From Aldrovandia affinis (taxonomy: Eukaryota > Chordata > Actinopteri > Notacanthiformes > Halosauridae): a stretch of DNA of 64,000 bases. Both the position numbers and the translations under genes were made by a program. Positions within the stretch are counted from its first letter, which is position 1. Every line of letters begins with the position of its first letter. Below, piece by piece: positions 1-9,277 of the stretch. The stretch lies in assembly GCA_029706075.1 (NCBI GenBank), contig JAINUG010000086.1, positions 310,001 through 374,000 on the forward strand. The letters are read 5' to 3'. The notes under the pieces were generated by a model, which had not been told where the DNA came from, did no database searches, and worked only from the letters and a program-made list of their open reading frames with translations.

Positions 1-315
1 GAGGAGGACGCGTGATGGTCTGGGGCTTTTTTGCTGGATCCAGAGTCGGCGACTTGCACAGAATGACTGTTAACCCACGTTAACCCATTACTTGTTCCCT
101 GAAAATTGTCTTAAAAATTTTCTTAAAAATTGTCTTAAAAACTCTGAAATTGACATTATTTTTCAGTTTTTTGTAACCTAAACTTTTTTTTTTTTTTTAC
201 CTCTGGTGGTTTACCGCTTACCTTTGTACCATTTAAGGTTATTCACTGGACTTGAACTGCTTACATTTCTGTAAAAACTGGAAAATGGGGGTGTTCTAAA
301 ACTTTTGACCGATAG
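1..315 (+). mobile_element. Tc1-like DNA transposon, 3' part, cut by window edge
   Basis: The first bases translate in one frame to VMVWGFFAGSRVGDLHRM, the conserved middle of Tc1-type transposases (usually VMVWGCF...). The downstream catalytic part is missing: non-coding AT-rich sequence follows directly, so this copy is internally deleted. Positions 282-314 read GGGTGTTCTAAAACTTTTGACCG then ATAGTGTA, the outer inverted repeat of a fish Tc1 subfamily. It is a dead relic. Confidence 0.8.
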
Positions 316-319
316 TGTA

Positions 320-320
320 C

Positions 321-367
<47 letters not shown>
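320..367. repeat. (TA)n microsatellite at a Tc1 target site
   Basis: Almost pure TA alternation lies between two Tc1-type ends. Tc1 elements insert at TA and duplicate it, so this tract probably grew from a target duplication. Confidence 0.9.
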
Positions 368-373
<6 letters not shown>

Positions 374-384
374 TACCGCTCAAA
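368..384 (-). mobile_element. Tc1-like terminal repeat stub
   Basis: GTACACTACCGCTCAAA matches the outermost bases of the Tc1 repeat that ends at 315, but inverted. It breaks off after 17 bases into a TG tract. It is either the tip of a second Tc1 copy or a rearranged end of the same one. Confidence 0.55.

Positions 385-421
<37 letters not shown>
385..421. repeat. (TG)n microsatellite
   Basis: TG/TA alternation with two interruptions. The apparent open frame over this tract is only translated microsatellite. Confidence 0.9.
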
Positions 422-424
422 ATG

Positions 425-3400
425 AAATAAAAACAAAAGTAGGTACAATCAACATGGGTGAGAGTAAAAAGACAAGATAGATAAGATAGTAATAAACAAA
501 CATTTAAAAAATAAACAGAAACTACAAACAGTTTTAATTAAAAGCTAAGGTAAATGCAGTGAGAGTGGTATTGAATTATGCAGTGACAGTGGTATGAAAA
601 TGTATTGCAGTGACAAGGATATAAACGTCACAGCAAATTTGTTTTAGTTGTTGTTTTTTTATTATTTTGATGATGGGACTTGTATTGTAGCCATGTTCAG
701 ATGCTTTGAACAAATTGACTCACAGATATTTTTACAAATTGTATGTGAAAAGGTGAATTAAGATAAGATAATTATTTAGATAAGTATTCAAATAAGAAGC
801 GTGTATGCATCACATTATTGATGGTGGATGTTATTGCATAAAATCATATTACTGTTTGTAAATTTAATGGATACCTGCAGAGTGTACTGCTGAAATGTAT
901 AGCCTATATGAATGGAGCATTCACAAAGGGTTTTAGTCTTTGTCCATCTTATCATGGTGCAATGATCTGTTGTGTCTTGGAGGCACACTGTGTGACACAC
1001 ATCTCTTGGCCTGTTTTCTCGCATATAAAAGGTCAACACCACATACCAAGACTCAAATGAGAGGGAGAAGCACATTATTGAAGCATATTGCATTCCTGCC
1101 CCTCGTACAATACTTGCGTAAGAAGCTAACTGTGAAAGAGAAACTGAGGCCATCAAAAGCGTACACAAAATAAAACAATTTGGCTACCATTCCAGCTGTC
1201 ATAGCTTTGCATTTTATAGAAAAATATATACTCCCCACCCTCACCTGCCAAAAGAAAAATAAATAAATAAATCTATGACTAATAATGAGAGCATAAAGTG
1301 CTTTGAACTTTTATGTCCGTCCCCCCACCGCCGCCCACACACACATTATTGAACAGAATGCCAACCTTCCAATTCAAATGTGTGCAATTTCCTCTGTAAG
1401 GACTGGAATACGGCTGTCTCCATCTCCCTCTCTCTGCAATAGATTAACGCCGAAAGAGTAAAATACAACAAAGAGCCACTGAAACACAGCCTCCCCACAT
1501 TCTAATGAGAAATATAATTTCAGGAATGCCAAAGATACCTCAAAGTGGACGTCAACCCCCTCGTTAAAGGAAGCAGCAAAGAAAATAAAGTGTTTCATCA
1601 GCCCAGCCAAGATTAGCACAGTCTTACTTAGTGGGCTATCCTCTAAATCACATAATAGTTCAAGATACATAAAGCTCTGTGTTGCATTTGAAGGAATTGA
1701 TGCTGTGGTCATTATGACAGAGCCAGAAACATCAACATGCATGTTGGAATGTGTCCTCATTAACATTGAGAAGAAATGAACTAATACAATTCTGCAGATT
1801 CTTTACAGACATTTCATATTGCATGTAAGGAATAACATTACTACTACTATTCATCATAAGAAAAATAAGAATACTATGTTTGTAACAAGAAGGAAGTGCC
1901 TCATCTAATTAATATAAAAAATTTGCTCTGGAGGCATGCCTTAAGCAATTGTTAATTTGTTGCCTTTCTCACTACCTCAGCCGAATTTCACTGCAGGCAA
2001 TGTTTTCAATCATATAGATTTCTCTCACTGCACAGAACATTAATGAAAGACACTACGTGATGAAGATGATGAAGATCGATGAGGCAGCATCTATGGCTAC
2101 AATATGTAGCAACATACATATTTGATTCAGGTGGCCGTAAACTACAAAATTATATTTTGAGGAGATTTCTCAGGTGTGAGGGGAACAAGGAATAAATAGC
2201 ACTGCAATTTTGTAAAGGGAAAATAAAAGTATGGTAAAAGCAGATGTACATTCATTGTATTCCAGCACTCCAGAAGGAAGCAGAGCTGAACTTCACAGCA
2301 GATGTTTTCCTTCTTGTTAGAGGAAGCGGTAGGAGGTACATTGTTGCTCCGAGAAGTAATGTCCAATATAAGGGTGTTTTTTTCTCTCTTTCTTTATTCG
2401 GGCTCCATTTTCTCATAGCACCTCCGGCAAGTGGCATGCCCTGAATTGAGCTTGTCTGGAAAGGAAAGCAGGATTGTTGGAGACAGCACTAAATTTCAAG
2501 GGCTCCAGGGAAATTAGAAATAGCCACCCCGTCTCCTGGTGTTATAATCACTCTATCTGTTCGTCCCATAAAAAAAAAAAATGAAACGGCAAAACCTGCT
2601 AAATGCACGATGGGATCTGAAAAAAAGAACAGAATTAAAGAAAAGTTATTTTCCAAAAAATGAAATACCTGATGACTCTTTGCCTTTATTATACTGGAGA
2701 GAGGGATTCTATGACAGCCGCCCCTGTGGGTACAGTGGTCACGCCAAAGGCCGAGCACAAGGATCGGTCCATCTGATTTGGAACATTTGTTACAGTAAAT
2801 ATGTCACTGCCCCTCAGTAAGGAATTTCACCTTATTTCATCATCTCTTTTCTGATTTACATGATTCTCCCATCTCTTCCATCTCACCTCCCTGTCACTCA
2901 TCGCTCAAATTCACAGAATGTTTCCTGAAATCCATCACACGCATTCACTACACACATTTAATATTGTATGTGATGAAATCATTTATTCTGCTGCTTAAGA
3001 ACATCCCTCACAAAGAGCTTAGAAGCTACGGACGAAGCTCGTTCTTATCTGTATGTATTATAAGTACTGCAAGTGAGGGAATAATAGTGTAGACTTATGA
3101 GGGTGGCTGGTTGGGTTTGCCCCTTTTTTTGCTGCTGCTGCTGCTGTTGTTGTTGTTGTTATTTGCAGACAATAGCATCAATTATTCAGATATTTCTTTT
3201 TGAGGGAGAAATGTTGAAACACATTGGCACATTAAAACTAAAAGCCCTTGAGCACTTTTCCTCATAAAGAAGAGAAAAACAAGAAAAACATCAAATTCAT
3301 TACTGCCACCTGGTCTGCTGCTGCAGCGATGAACAACTTCTGAACAGCGGTCAGAATCTCCAGACGTTTGCTCTCACAAGCCAGCCAGAAATAGACCCAT

Positions 3401-4330
3401 TTCTCATTTACCACCTCTTTTAGGTTGACATTGATTCAGTCACCTGTTTGCTGTAAAAATAAAAGCTTCCAATAATCAGGAAGGAGTCAATTACGGTGTT
3501 CTGGGTTACAGTCCCCACGGGGGTAGATAAAAGCCCAAAGTCACGAAAGCAGTGGGGGTTCTGCCGATGTCCCAGCTCCCTTCCTGCTTCATGCTCCAGC
3601 AAGGGCAAACACATTTCTAAACACACTTCAATTGGACCATCTTTCAGCAGATTTCCTCCGCCATCAGGAGTGTCTCCCCAGACCCCTCTGTCACTGGCTC
3701 CACTATGTTTATTTATCTGGAAATTAATGGAAATCAAGATGATACTTTTTCTCCATATATTTCTCTTATACTTTAAGTGTAGTGCATTTAGCAGTGGAGG
3801 TGGGGGAGTTTGGAGGAGAGTGGGTGGAGTCAGTGAGGTGTGCTGAGGTCATCTGGCCACACCCCCAGTGTTGCTCTGGATCAGTAAGGTTGTAATGGGG
3901 GTGGCAGCGGGAGTGGCATTAAAAAACTAGTATATATTCACTTTCACTCATGAAATTCAAATGATGTCCTGGAGAAAAGGAGCTAGGAGTGGCAGAATGA
4001 TGCAGCGATTAAGGAAACTTTATCCCAGAAGAATATCAGGTGTGTTTGTCGGTAGGTGTGTGTATGTGTGGGGGGGTGTGTGGGTATGCTTTAGTTATAC
4101 CTGTACTTTAGCACACTATCTTACAATATCTCACAGTACTATTAGCACAATATCCCCATGTCTTCCATGGGAATGTTGTGCTAATACATGATTGTGCACT
4201 ATCATGATTGAATAAAGAACTTCTAGGTACATGTGGACAGGTCACAAAATAGTGGAAGACTGTGGAAAAAGAGTAGCACACTGCAAAACCTTAACAGTGT
4301 GTTACATAAGAGCATTAAAACGCTTGATTA
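425..4330. other. Unassigned intergenic DNA
   Basis: I see no recognisable gene or transposon. Open frames of 60-130 codons occur on both strands (the longest is minus-strand 1374-1766) but overlap each other, lack recognisable domains and look like chance. A triplet tract sits at 3131-3161. At 540-620 there is a weak threefold repeat of GCAGTGACAGTGGTAT-like sequence. A GT/GGGTG-rich patch lies at 4035-4095. Several stretches of even composition (1370-1770, 3300-3740) could be conserved non-coding DNA, which cannot be shown from one sequence. Confidence 0.5.
3131..3161. repeat. (TGC)n(TGT)n trinucleotide repeat
   Basis: About five TGC units grade into about five TGT units. It is a simple compound microsatellite. 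Confidence 0.85.
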
Positions 4331-4332
4331 TA

Positions 4333-4685
4333 GGCGGCGGATGGCATAGCGGTCTAACGTGCCACACTTTGGTGTGGCATGCGCTGCCTGTCAGGGACGC
4401 GGTTCGAAACCCGCATCTCTACCAGACCGGCCCTGGTTGTCAGCCCCGATCGGAGGCGGCTATTGGCTGTCCGCCTCCGGGGGAAGGGGAGCCGGCACGA
4501 GTACGTCGAGGAGAAGGTTAAAGGCGTCCGTGGAAGAATTTCCATCTCGCAAGAGGTGGGAACAATCGGCCAGGAATGTGTGTCTCGCTCCCGGAGGACA
4601 GGTGGCGGACCCATGGGGGTGGGGAATTGAAATAAATAGAGGGTATAATTGGCAACCAAATTGGGAGAAAAACGGGAAAAAATTA
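4333..4685 (+). mobile_element. tRNA-derived SINE (shared-tail group), copy 1
   Basis: A pol III promoter-like head carries an A box near 4342 (TGGCATAGCGGTCTAAC) and a B box at 4401-4411 (GGTTCGAAACC). The body has GGCTATTGGCTGTCCGCC, and the 3' tail at 4640-4675 reads like TATAATTGGCAACCAAATTGG then GAGAAAAA. The same body and tail occur at 33204-33556 and 54537-54800, and a related tail near 18420. It is about 350 bp, normal for a SINE, and non-coding. An A-rich stretch follows. No clear target duplication was found. Confidence 0.8.
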
Positions 4686-4699
4686 GCAATAGAAAAAAA

Positions 4700-5555
4700 T
4701 AAAAATAAAAATGCTATAAGAACAGACCATTTAGCCCATCTAGGGTTGTCATTTTACCTACTGTCTAGAATATCTGTTTCTGGATTTCACACCAGCTCCT
4801 GCTCTTAATCATTTAATTAGCCAGTAATTTACATGATCTGAAATTGTAGCTAAATTTCTTGATGACTTTCCGCCTACCGACACCAGAGACAGGTACTGTT
4901 CTGTGTGTTCTGCTGTACATCGGCTGAAGCGTTTCATCTTCAGGCTTTAGTGGAGCACATTAAATCATCAAATCAAATCATTTGGCACAGTCGATAGGAG
5001 ACACAGATGCAATTAGGGAGTGGAGGCCCACATTGTACAGTTCATTTTTAGCAAGATGAGTTTGCATAGAGAAATCCCCAGCACAATAGTCTGGAGAAAT
5101 AACAGCAATTAGACAATGCTTGCATAAATAAACCAGAGATGGATTTTAAGCCTAGATTTAAACACTAAAGATATCTTCCCCTCCCCCCTCCATGTGGGGA
5201 ACTAAGTGATCCATTTTAGCTAGTGTTCTGTAGCTAAATGTAGAGGTGGTTTTCCTGTAGCGGAATTGACTGGAACCTTATTTTGTGATAGGACCACATA
5301 GAACTGGAGAACTATGGGAAGGGATGAGCAGACTTTGTAGGCTAAGGGTATCAGTTAATCAATCAATCAATCAATCAATATTTTGTACTTCTGTGATAGT
5401 GTAGGAATGTGAAGAACTACTAAATGACACTGATTGGTTTGATATCATCCAAATCCCTTTGCATTCCCTATGGACTAATGTGGTTAGCTCAAACTACTTT
5501 GAATTATTTTTACATTTATTTAAATTGTGTGGAATAAAGGAAATGGCTACCTGGC
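4700..5555. other. Unassigned intergenic DNA
   Basis: No gene or transposon recognised. It contains a short (ATCA)n tract at 5356-5380. Confidence 0.5.
5356..5380. repeat. (ATCA)n microsatellite
   Basis: Six consecutive AATC-type tetranucleotide units. Confidence 0.85.
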
Positions 5556-5559
5556 CTTC

Positions 5560-6066
5560 AACACATGGGAGCCAGAAAAAACTACAGCAGGCCACAGTCC
5601 AACACCTGAAAGAAGTTGAATATTTGGAACTAACGAACAGCTGAAGGCCATTTGGAGGCCTATTTAAAGGACTCGTTCCTGTCACACAGTGAAGGAGTAG
5701 GAAAGTGTTTGTGAATGTGGAGAGAGAACCGTGAAGTCTGTTGACCAGCCGGGATTTAGAGTGTTTGAAAGTGAGTTGGATTGTTTATTGTGTTTTGACC
5801 TTGGATTGTTTGAGGACCCCCCTTTGTGTACCGACTACTGGACTGGATTACGGAACTGACCTGGATTGCAACATTGGATTTTGGATAATGACAACGAGTA
5901 GGATTGTGGACTTTATGTGTTTTGAATTCCCCCAAAGATCCCACCCTTTTTTGTGTTTGTCAATTAGTTTAATAAATTATTGTTTTGTTTTTAATACTGC
6001 CTCCGAGTTATTTAACTTGCCTACGCCCTCTGCAAGGTCCATGCATGTCTCCCGCCCATGACACCA
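5560..6066 (+). mobile_element. Possible LTR or LTR fragment
   Basis: The order of signals resembles a retrotransposon LTR: a TATA-like TATTTAAAGG at 5661-5670, then about 300 bp rich in GGATTG/GGACTGGATT wording, then AATAAA at 5971 and a terminus near CCCATGACA at 6054-6062. I could not define both TG/CA ends or a target duplication, so the boundaries are guesses. The 106-codon frame inside is not convincing coding sequence. Confidence 0.35.
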
Positions 6067-6220
6067 GAATTGATTCTGGCCATACTGTTTCATATATTAT
6101 GTCCTTACTGTTTCATATTGGATCATAAATTCATAAAATGATTGCTTCCACCTGTGGCTTTTGTTATTCCCACATGTAGTCTAAATCTGTTTCATATACT
6201 TCATAAATGCTGTATTTGTT

Positions 6221-6589
6221 TAGGGACTGCACATTCCACATAAAATTATGTTTGAAATGTCATTTCAATTAATAATTTAAGTGCTTAACGTTCCTCCACC
6301 ACACATCCAACTCAACACACGAGGGAATCCCATGGCGTCATTCAGACCCGCCTTCTAGGATCACATTTCCACGTACAGTGGCGATACTGTAAAAGCGGAA
6401 ATGCGTATCTCAAGGCAACATATAAAATCAGAACACATGCGTCTCTCTCTTTCTGTCCCTCGGGTTTTCCCTGCTCTGTTCTGTCCTTCCATCACCAGGA
6501 CCTCGCGTCGCCCTCACCAGTGCCTAACAAGTGGCCTGTGAAGACATACGCAATACGCGTTCTCTGAACAGCAGCGGAATCCACAGAGC
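6221..6589 (+). repeat. Promoter-like direct repeat, copy A (candidate 5' LTR)
   Basis: This block matches 13583-13962 along its whole length in the same orientation, with scattered substitutions and small indels. Both begin TAGGGACTGCACATTCCACA and end GCGGAATCCACAGAGC. The copy at 13583 has an intact TATAAAA; here it is decayed to TGTAAAA near 6388. A CT-rich run (TCTCTCTCTTTCTGTCCCT) follows, as in an LTR U3-R junction. The preceding bases are TGTT, compatible with a TG LTR start. I infer an LTR, but a separate dispersed repeat is possible. Confidence 0.6.
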
Positions 6590-6625
6590 TGTTTCAGCTT
6601 CTGCCTCTTACAGAGCAAAAGTTCC

Positions 6626-7447
6626 ATGAACGATCCACCTGCAACAACACACTGCAGAGAAAGTCACTCAAGACCTTTTCACCCCTGGACGAGGAGCCCA
6701 TCTCCAGATCACTGTCCAACACATTTAAGGCTCCTACCTCATCAGGTGACCCGCAGGCCCACTGATGATGAATTCCGCTTTAGCGATGACTGGCATCGTT
6801 ACAAGTCTAGCGCGCAACAGCCGCTCAAAGATTTTCAAACATCTTCCTCCAAAGAGGAAAGACATTTAACACCTCCACAGAGAGAGCAGAACAACCACTT
6901 TCTGACTTCCCTTTCTTCCTCTGATGAAGAGATCGGAGAACCTGACCGCATGTCTCATCAAAGACATCCAGCTTCTCGTTCTTCACTACAACAGGAAAAC
7001 AAAACCAGGTTCTCCACTTATCCCTCCAAACGGGGGACCATAAAGTCTTATAACTATTCTGCCTCATCTCTGAACCATCAGGAAAGAGATGGCCGCTTTT
7101 CAGCTTCGGTCTCTCAGCCAAAGAGAGGACTGCATGCTTCACCAGATTCCAACATCTCGGCTCAGATCACACTCGAACGTGATTTTCACCAAACATTGAC
7201 CAAACACTCCAGAACTTTGTCAGATGACACATTTCTGATTCTGATTGTGGCTACTCAGAGCTTGACAGCCCCAAGCCACGAATCAAGAGAAGCTTCCAAC
7301 CACAAAGCTACAGAGGTCGCTTTTCACTTTCTTAGGAACTGTGTTCTATTCAAACCGATCCTTCCATTTAATTTTGCACACCTACCTGACCAAAGGGGGT
7401 TGCATCAACGGAGTACACATAACAAAGGAGAGGCGGGGACGTGCTGA
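6626..7447 (+). CDS. Uncharacterised ORF, Ser/Pro/Arg/His-rich, next to the promoter-like repeat
   Basis: An open frame of 273 codons starts 37 bases after the direct repeat. The predicted protein is low in hydrophobic residues over its first 200 positions and rich in Ser, Pro, Arg, His and Gln. It has an acidic patch (SSSDEEIGE near residue 96) and a recurring RFS theme (near residues 51, 128 and 157), suggesting a disordered protein. There is no membrane segment, no CCHC knuckle and no recognised domain. Its position just downstream of a candidate 5' LTR would fit a gag-like or accessory frame of a retroelement, but that rests on position alone. It may also be a chance frame. Function is unknown. 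Confidence 0.35.
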   Translation: MNDPPATTHCRESHSRPFHPWTRSPSPDHCPTHLRLLPHQVTRRPTDDEFRFSDDWHRYKSSAQQPLKDFQTSSSKEERHLTPPQREQNNHFLTSLSSSDEEIGEPDRMSHQRHPASRSSLQQENKTRFSTYPSKRGTIKSYNYSASSLNHQERDGRFSASVSQPKRGLHASPDSNISAQITLERDFHQTLTKHSRTLSDDTFLILIVATQSLTAPSHESREASNHKATEVAFHFLRNCVLFKPILPFNFAHLPDQRGLHQRSTHNKGEAGTC

Positions 7448-7799
7448 CTCGAGTTATTTCCCGGTGGAAGTGTGCATTACACGCCGAGATTAACGTGAGG
7501 GAGGCAGAAGGAAAGGACAGGTCTGGCTCTGGTCCACCACTTTCCAGGTGCTTCCTCCCCAAATAAATAAAAACTATATAGAGATTCAGGTTATATTTTA
7601 TCCATACGTTATATATATACAGAGAGTGGCGTTTGATCGGAGTGTGCCGAATTGTTTGTTTGCTTGTAATATCTGTGCTTTGATCGTCAGTTTTACGGAT
7701 TACATCAAACTAATTTTAATAGTTGTCACAGTGCCTCGGATAACTGCCTATTGATTCAAAGTAGCAGTGAGTTTGTTTCTGTTGGCATCGGACTGTAGT
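7448..7799. other. Unassigned; possibly LINE 5' region or retroelement interior
   Basis: This lies between the uncharacterised ORF and a MITE. No coding signal is recognised. Because the MITE at 7800 appears to sit inside the LINE 5' leader, part of this stretch may be the start of that LINE. The junction is not visible to me. Confidence 0.4.
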
Positions 7800-8111
7800 C
7801 AGGGCTGGACTGGGAGAAAAAATCGGCCCTGCCATTTCGCGCTCAGACCGGCCCGGCACCCGGTGCGAGCGCCGCATTTTCTGTCGACCGGGGTGCTGCG
7901 CGAATAAATCTGTCGACCGGGGTGCTGCGCGAAAAGAAGCTGAGACCAGTTCGTTTATATGCGCGAAAAATTTATTGCGCCTCGGAACACCCGGTCCGTG
8001 GTATAATATATATAAAATGATTCTACCGGCCCTACCGAGGCCCTACCGGCCCAAAACTAGACCGGCCCACCGGGCATTTGCCCGGTAGACTATATAGCCA
8101 GTCCAGCCCTG
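7800..8111. mobile_element. Non-autonomous hAT-type MITE with perfect 8-bp target duplication
   Basis: The element begins CAGGGCTGGACTGG and ends CCAGTCCAGCCCTG, exact inverted termini of 14 bp. It is flanked by ACTGTAGT on both sides (7792-7799 and 8112-8119), a perfect 8-bp duplication as hAT transposases make. It is 312 bp, non-coding and rich in CCGGCCC. A 28-29-bp segment beginning CTGTCGACCGGGGTGCTG is tandemly duplicated at about 7880-7936. The clean duplication suggests a fairly recent insertion. Confidence 0.9.
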
Positions 8112-8539
8112 ACTGTAGTTTACCTACTGCAAATGCTGACAGCTACGACATTCTTTTGGACTTTCCGCCCACTTTCTCCATCCATCCACCGCCGGATTCG
8201 CTGAAGCTCCCCGGCTCGGCACTGCGACGGCGGGCTTCCCCAGCGGGCCAGGATTGGAGTGCTGGGCGATTCGTTTGAGTGGATTGTGCCTGTTTTTCCC
8301 GTGAAAGTGCATTTTCGTCTGTACTGTGGGAATTTCGGAGGACATCTGCACGCTGAGAACTGAGCGAGTCTTCCTGTTTACAACGTGACGTCATTCAATA
8401 TCACGACTGGCTTTAAGGAACTAACAGAAAACTTGGACTGGATTACAGCTCACTTGGCACGGATTTGGTTACTGGGCCCGTATCGGGTCAACCACAACAT
8501 CTAACCAGATCTGCTGCGGGCTGATTATAAAATATCAAC

Positions 8540-9238
8540 ATGGCAATGAAAACACTCCAGAAGGACATGGAGGACCTAAAGGAGTCAATGAACGGGATAA
8601 CAATTGACATGGCAACTTTAATGAAGCAACAATCTGCCATAACTGACCTGCTGAGTGAAATCAAGCAGCTCAAATGGCAGAACATGGAACAAGCAAAGAA
8701 AATTGTAGAGCTGGAAAACCGAGTTGCTGACCTGGAGCAGTACTCCAGGACGAACGATGTGATAATCACAGGGCTGGCGATCAGACCAAGGAATTACGCT
8801 CAGGCTACGAAAGGGGCCACGTCGGTGAACGGTGTAGTAGAACACGAGGAGACAACCGAGGAACAGGTAACAGCGTTCCTTCGGGGCAAAAACATGGTGA
8901 TTGACAGGGAATGTATTGAAGCATGTCACACACTGCCAGCCAGGGATCCGAAAAACAAGCCTGCCATAATCATACGTTTTGCAAATAGGAAACATAAAGT
9001 TGATCTGCTTAGGCAGGGAAGGAAGCTGAAAGGCTCTAATGTTTATATCAATGAGCACCTCACCAAGAGAAATGCAGATATAGCTTGGAAAGCAAGGTTA
9101 CTCAGGAAACAGGGTAAGATTCAATCTACTTGGACCATCAGCTGCAAAGTCTTTATCAAACCAAAGGGTGCACAAGAGAACGCCAAAGGGCTGTGTATCA
9201 GGAGCATAGACCAACTGGACAGGTTCGATAGAGACTAG
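8540..9238 (+). CDS. LINE ORF1 protein (coiled-coil, RNA-binding type)
   Basis: This intact 232-residue frame starts at ATG 8540. Residues 5-68 form a heptad-rich coiled coil (MEDLKESM ... IVELENRVADLEQ), leading into LEQYSRTNDVIITG at 65-78, a signature of LINE ORF1 proteins. The C-terminal part has IIIRFANRKHK (144-153) and NVYINEHLTKRNADIAWKAR (167-186), which resembles the RRM/CTD section that binds element RNA as a nucleic-acid chaperone. Length is at the short end for the family and there is no zinc knuckle. ORF2 starts 40 bases downstream in a different frame. This is the only element ORF in the window that looks complete. Confidence 0.75.
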   Translation: MAMKTLQKDMEDLKESMNGITIDMATLMKQQSAITDLLSEIKQLKWQNMEQAKKIVELENRVADLEQYSRTNDVIITGLAIRPRNYAQATKGATSVNGVVEHEETTEEQVTAFLRGKNMVIDRECIEACHTLPARDPKNKPAIIIRFANRKHKVDLLRQGRKLKGSNVYINEHLTKRNADIAWKARLLRKQGKIQSTWTISCKVFIKPKGAQENAKGLCIRSIDQLDRFDRD

Positions 9239-9277
9239 TAGCAGGTGTGTTCATAGGGTATAGAAAGATAGGCTACT

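Noticed and set aside
261..503. Minus-strand 80-codon frame
   Set aside because: It is a translation of the TA and TG microsatellites (runs of YIYIYI and THTHTH).
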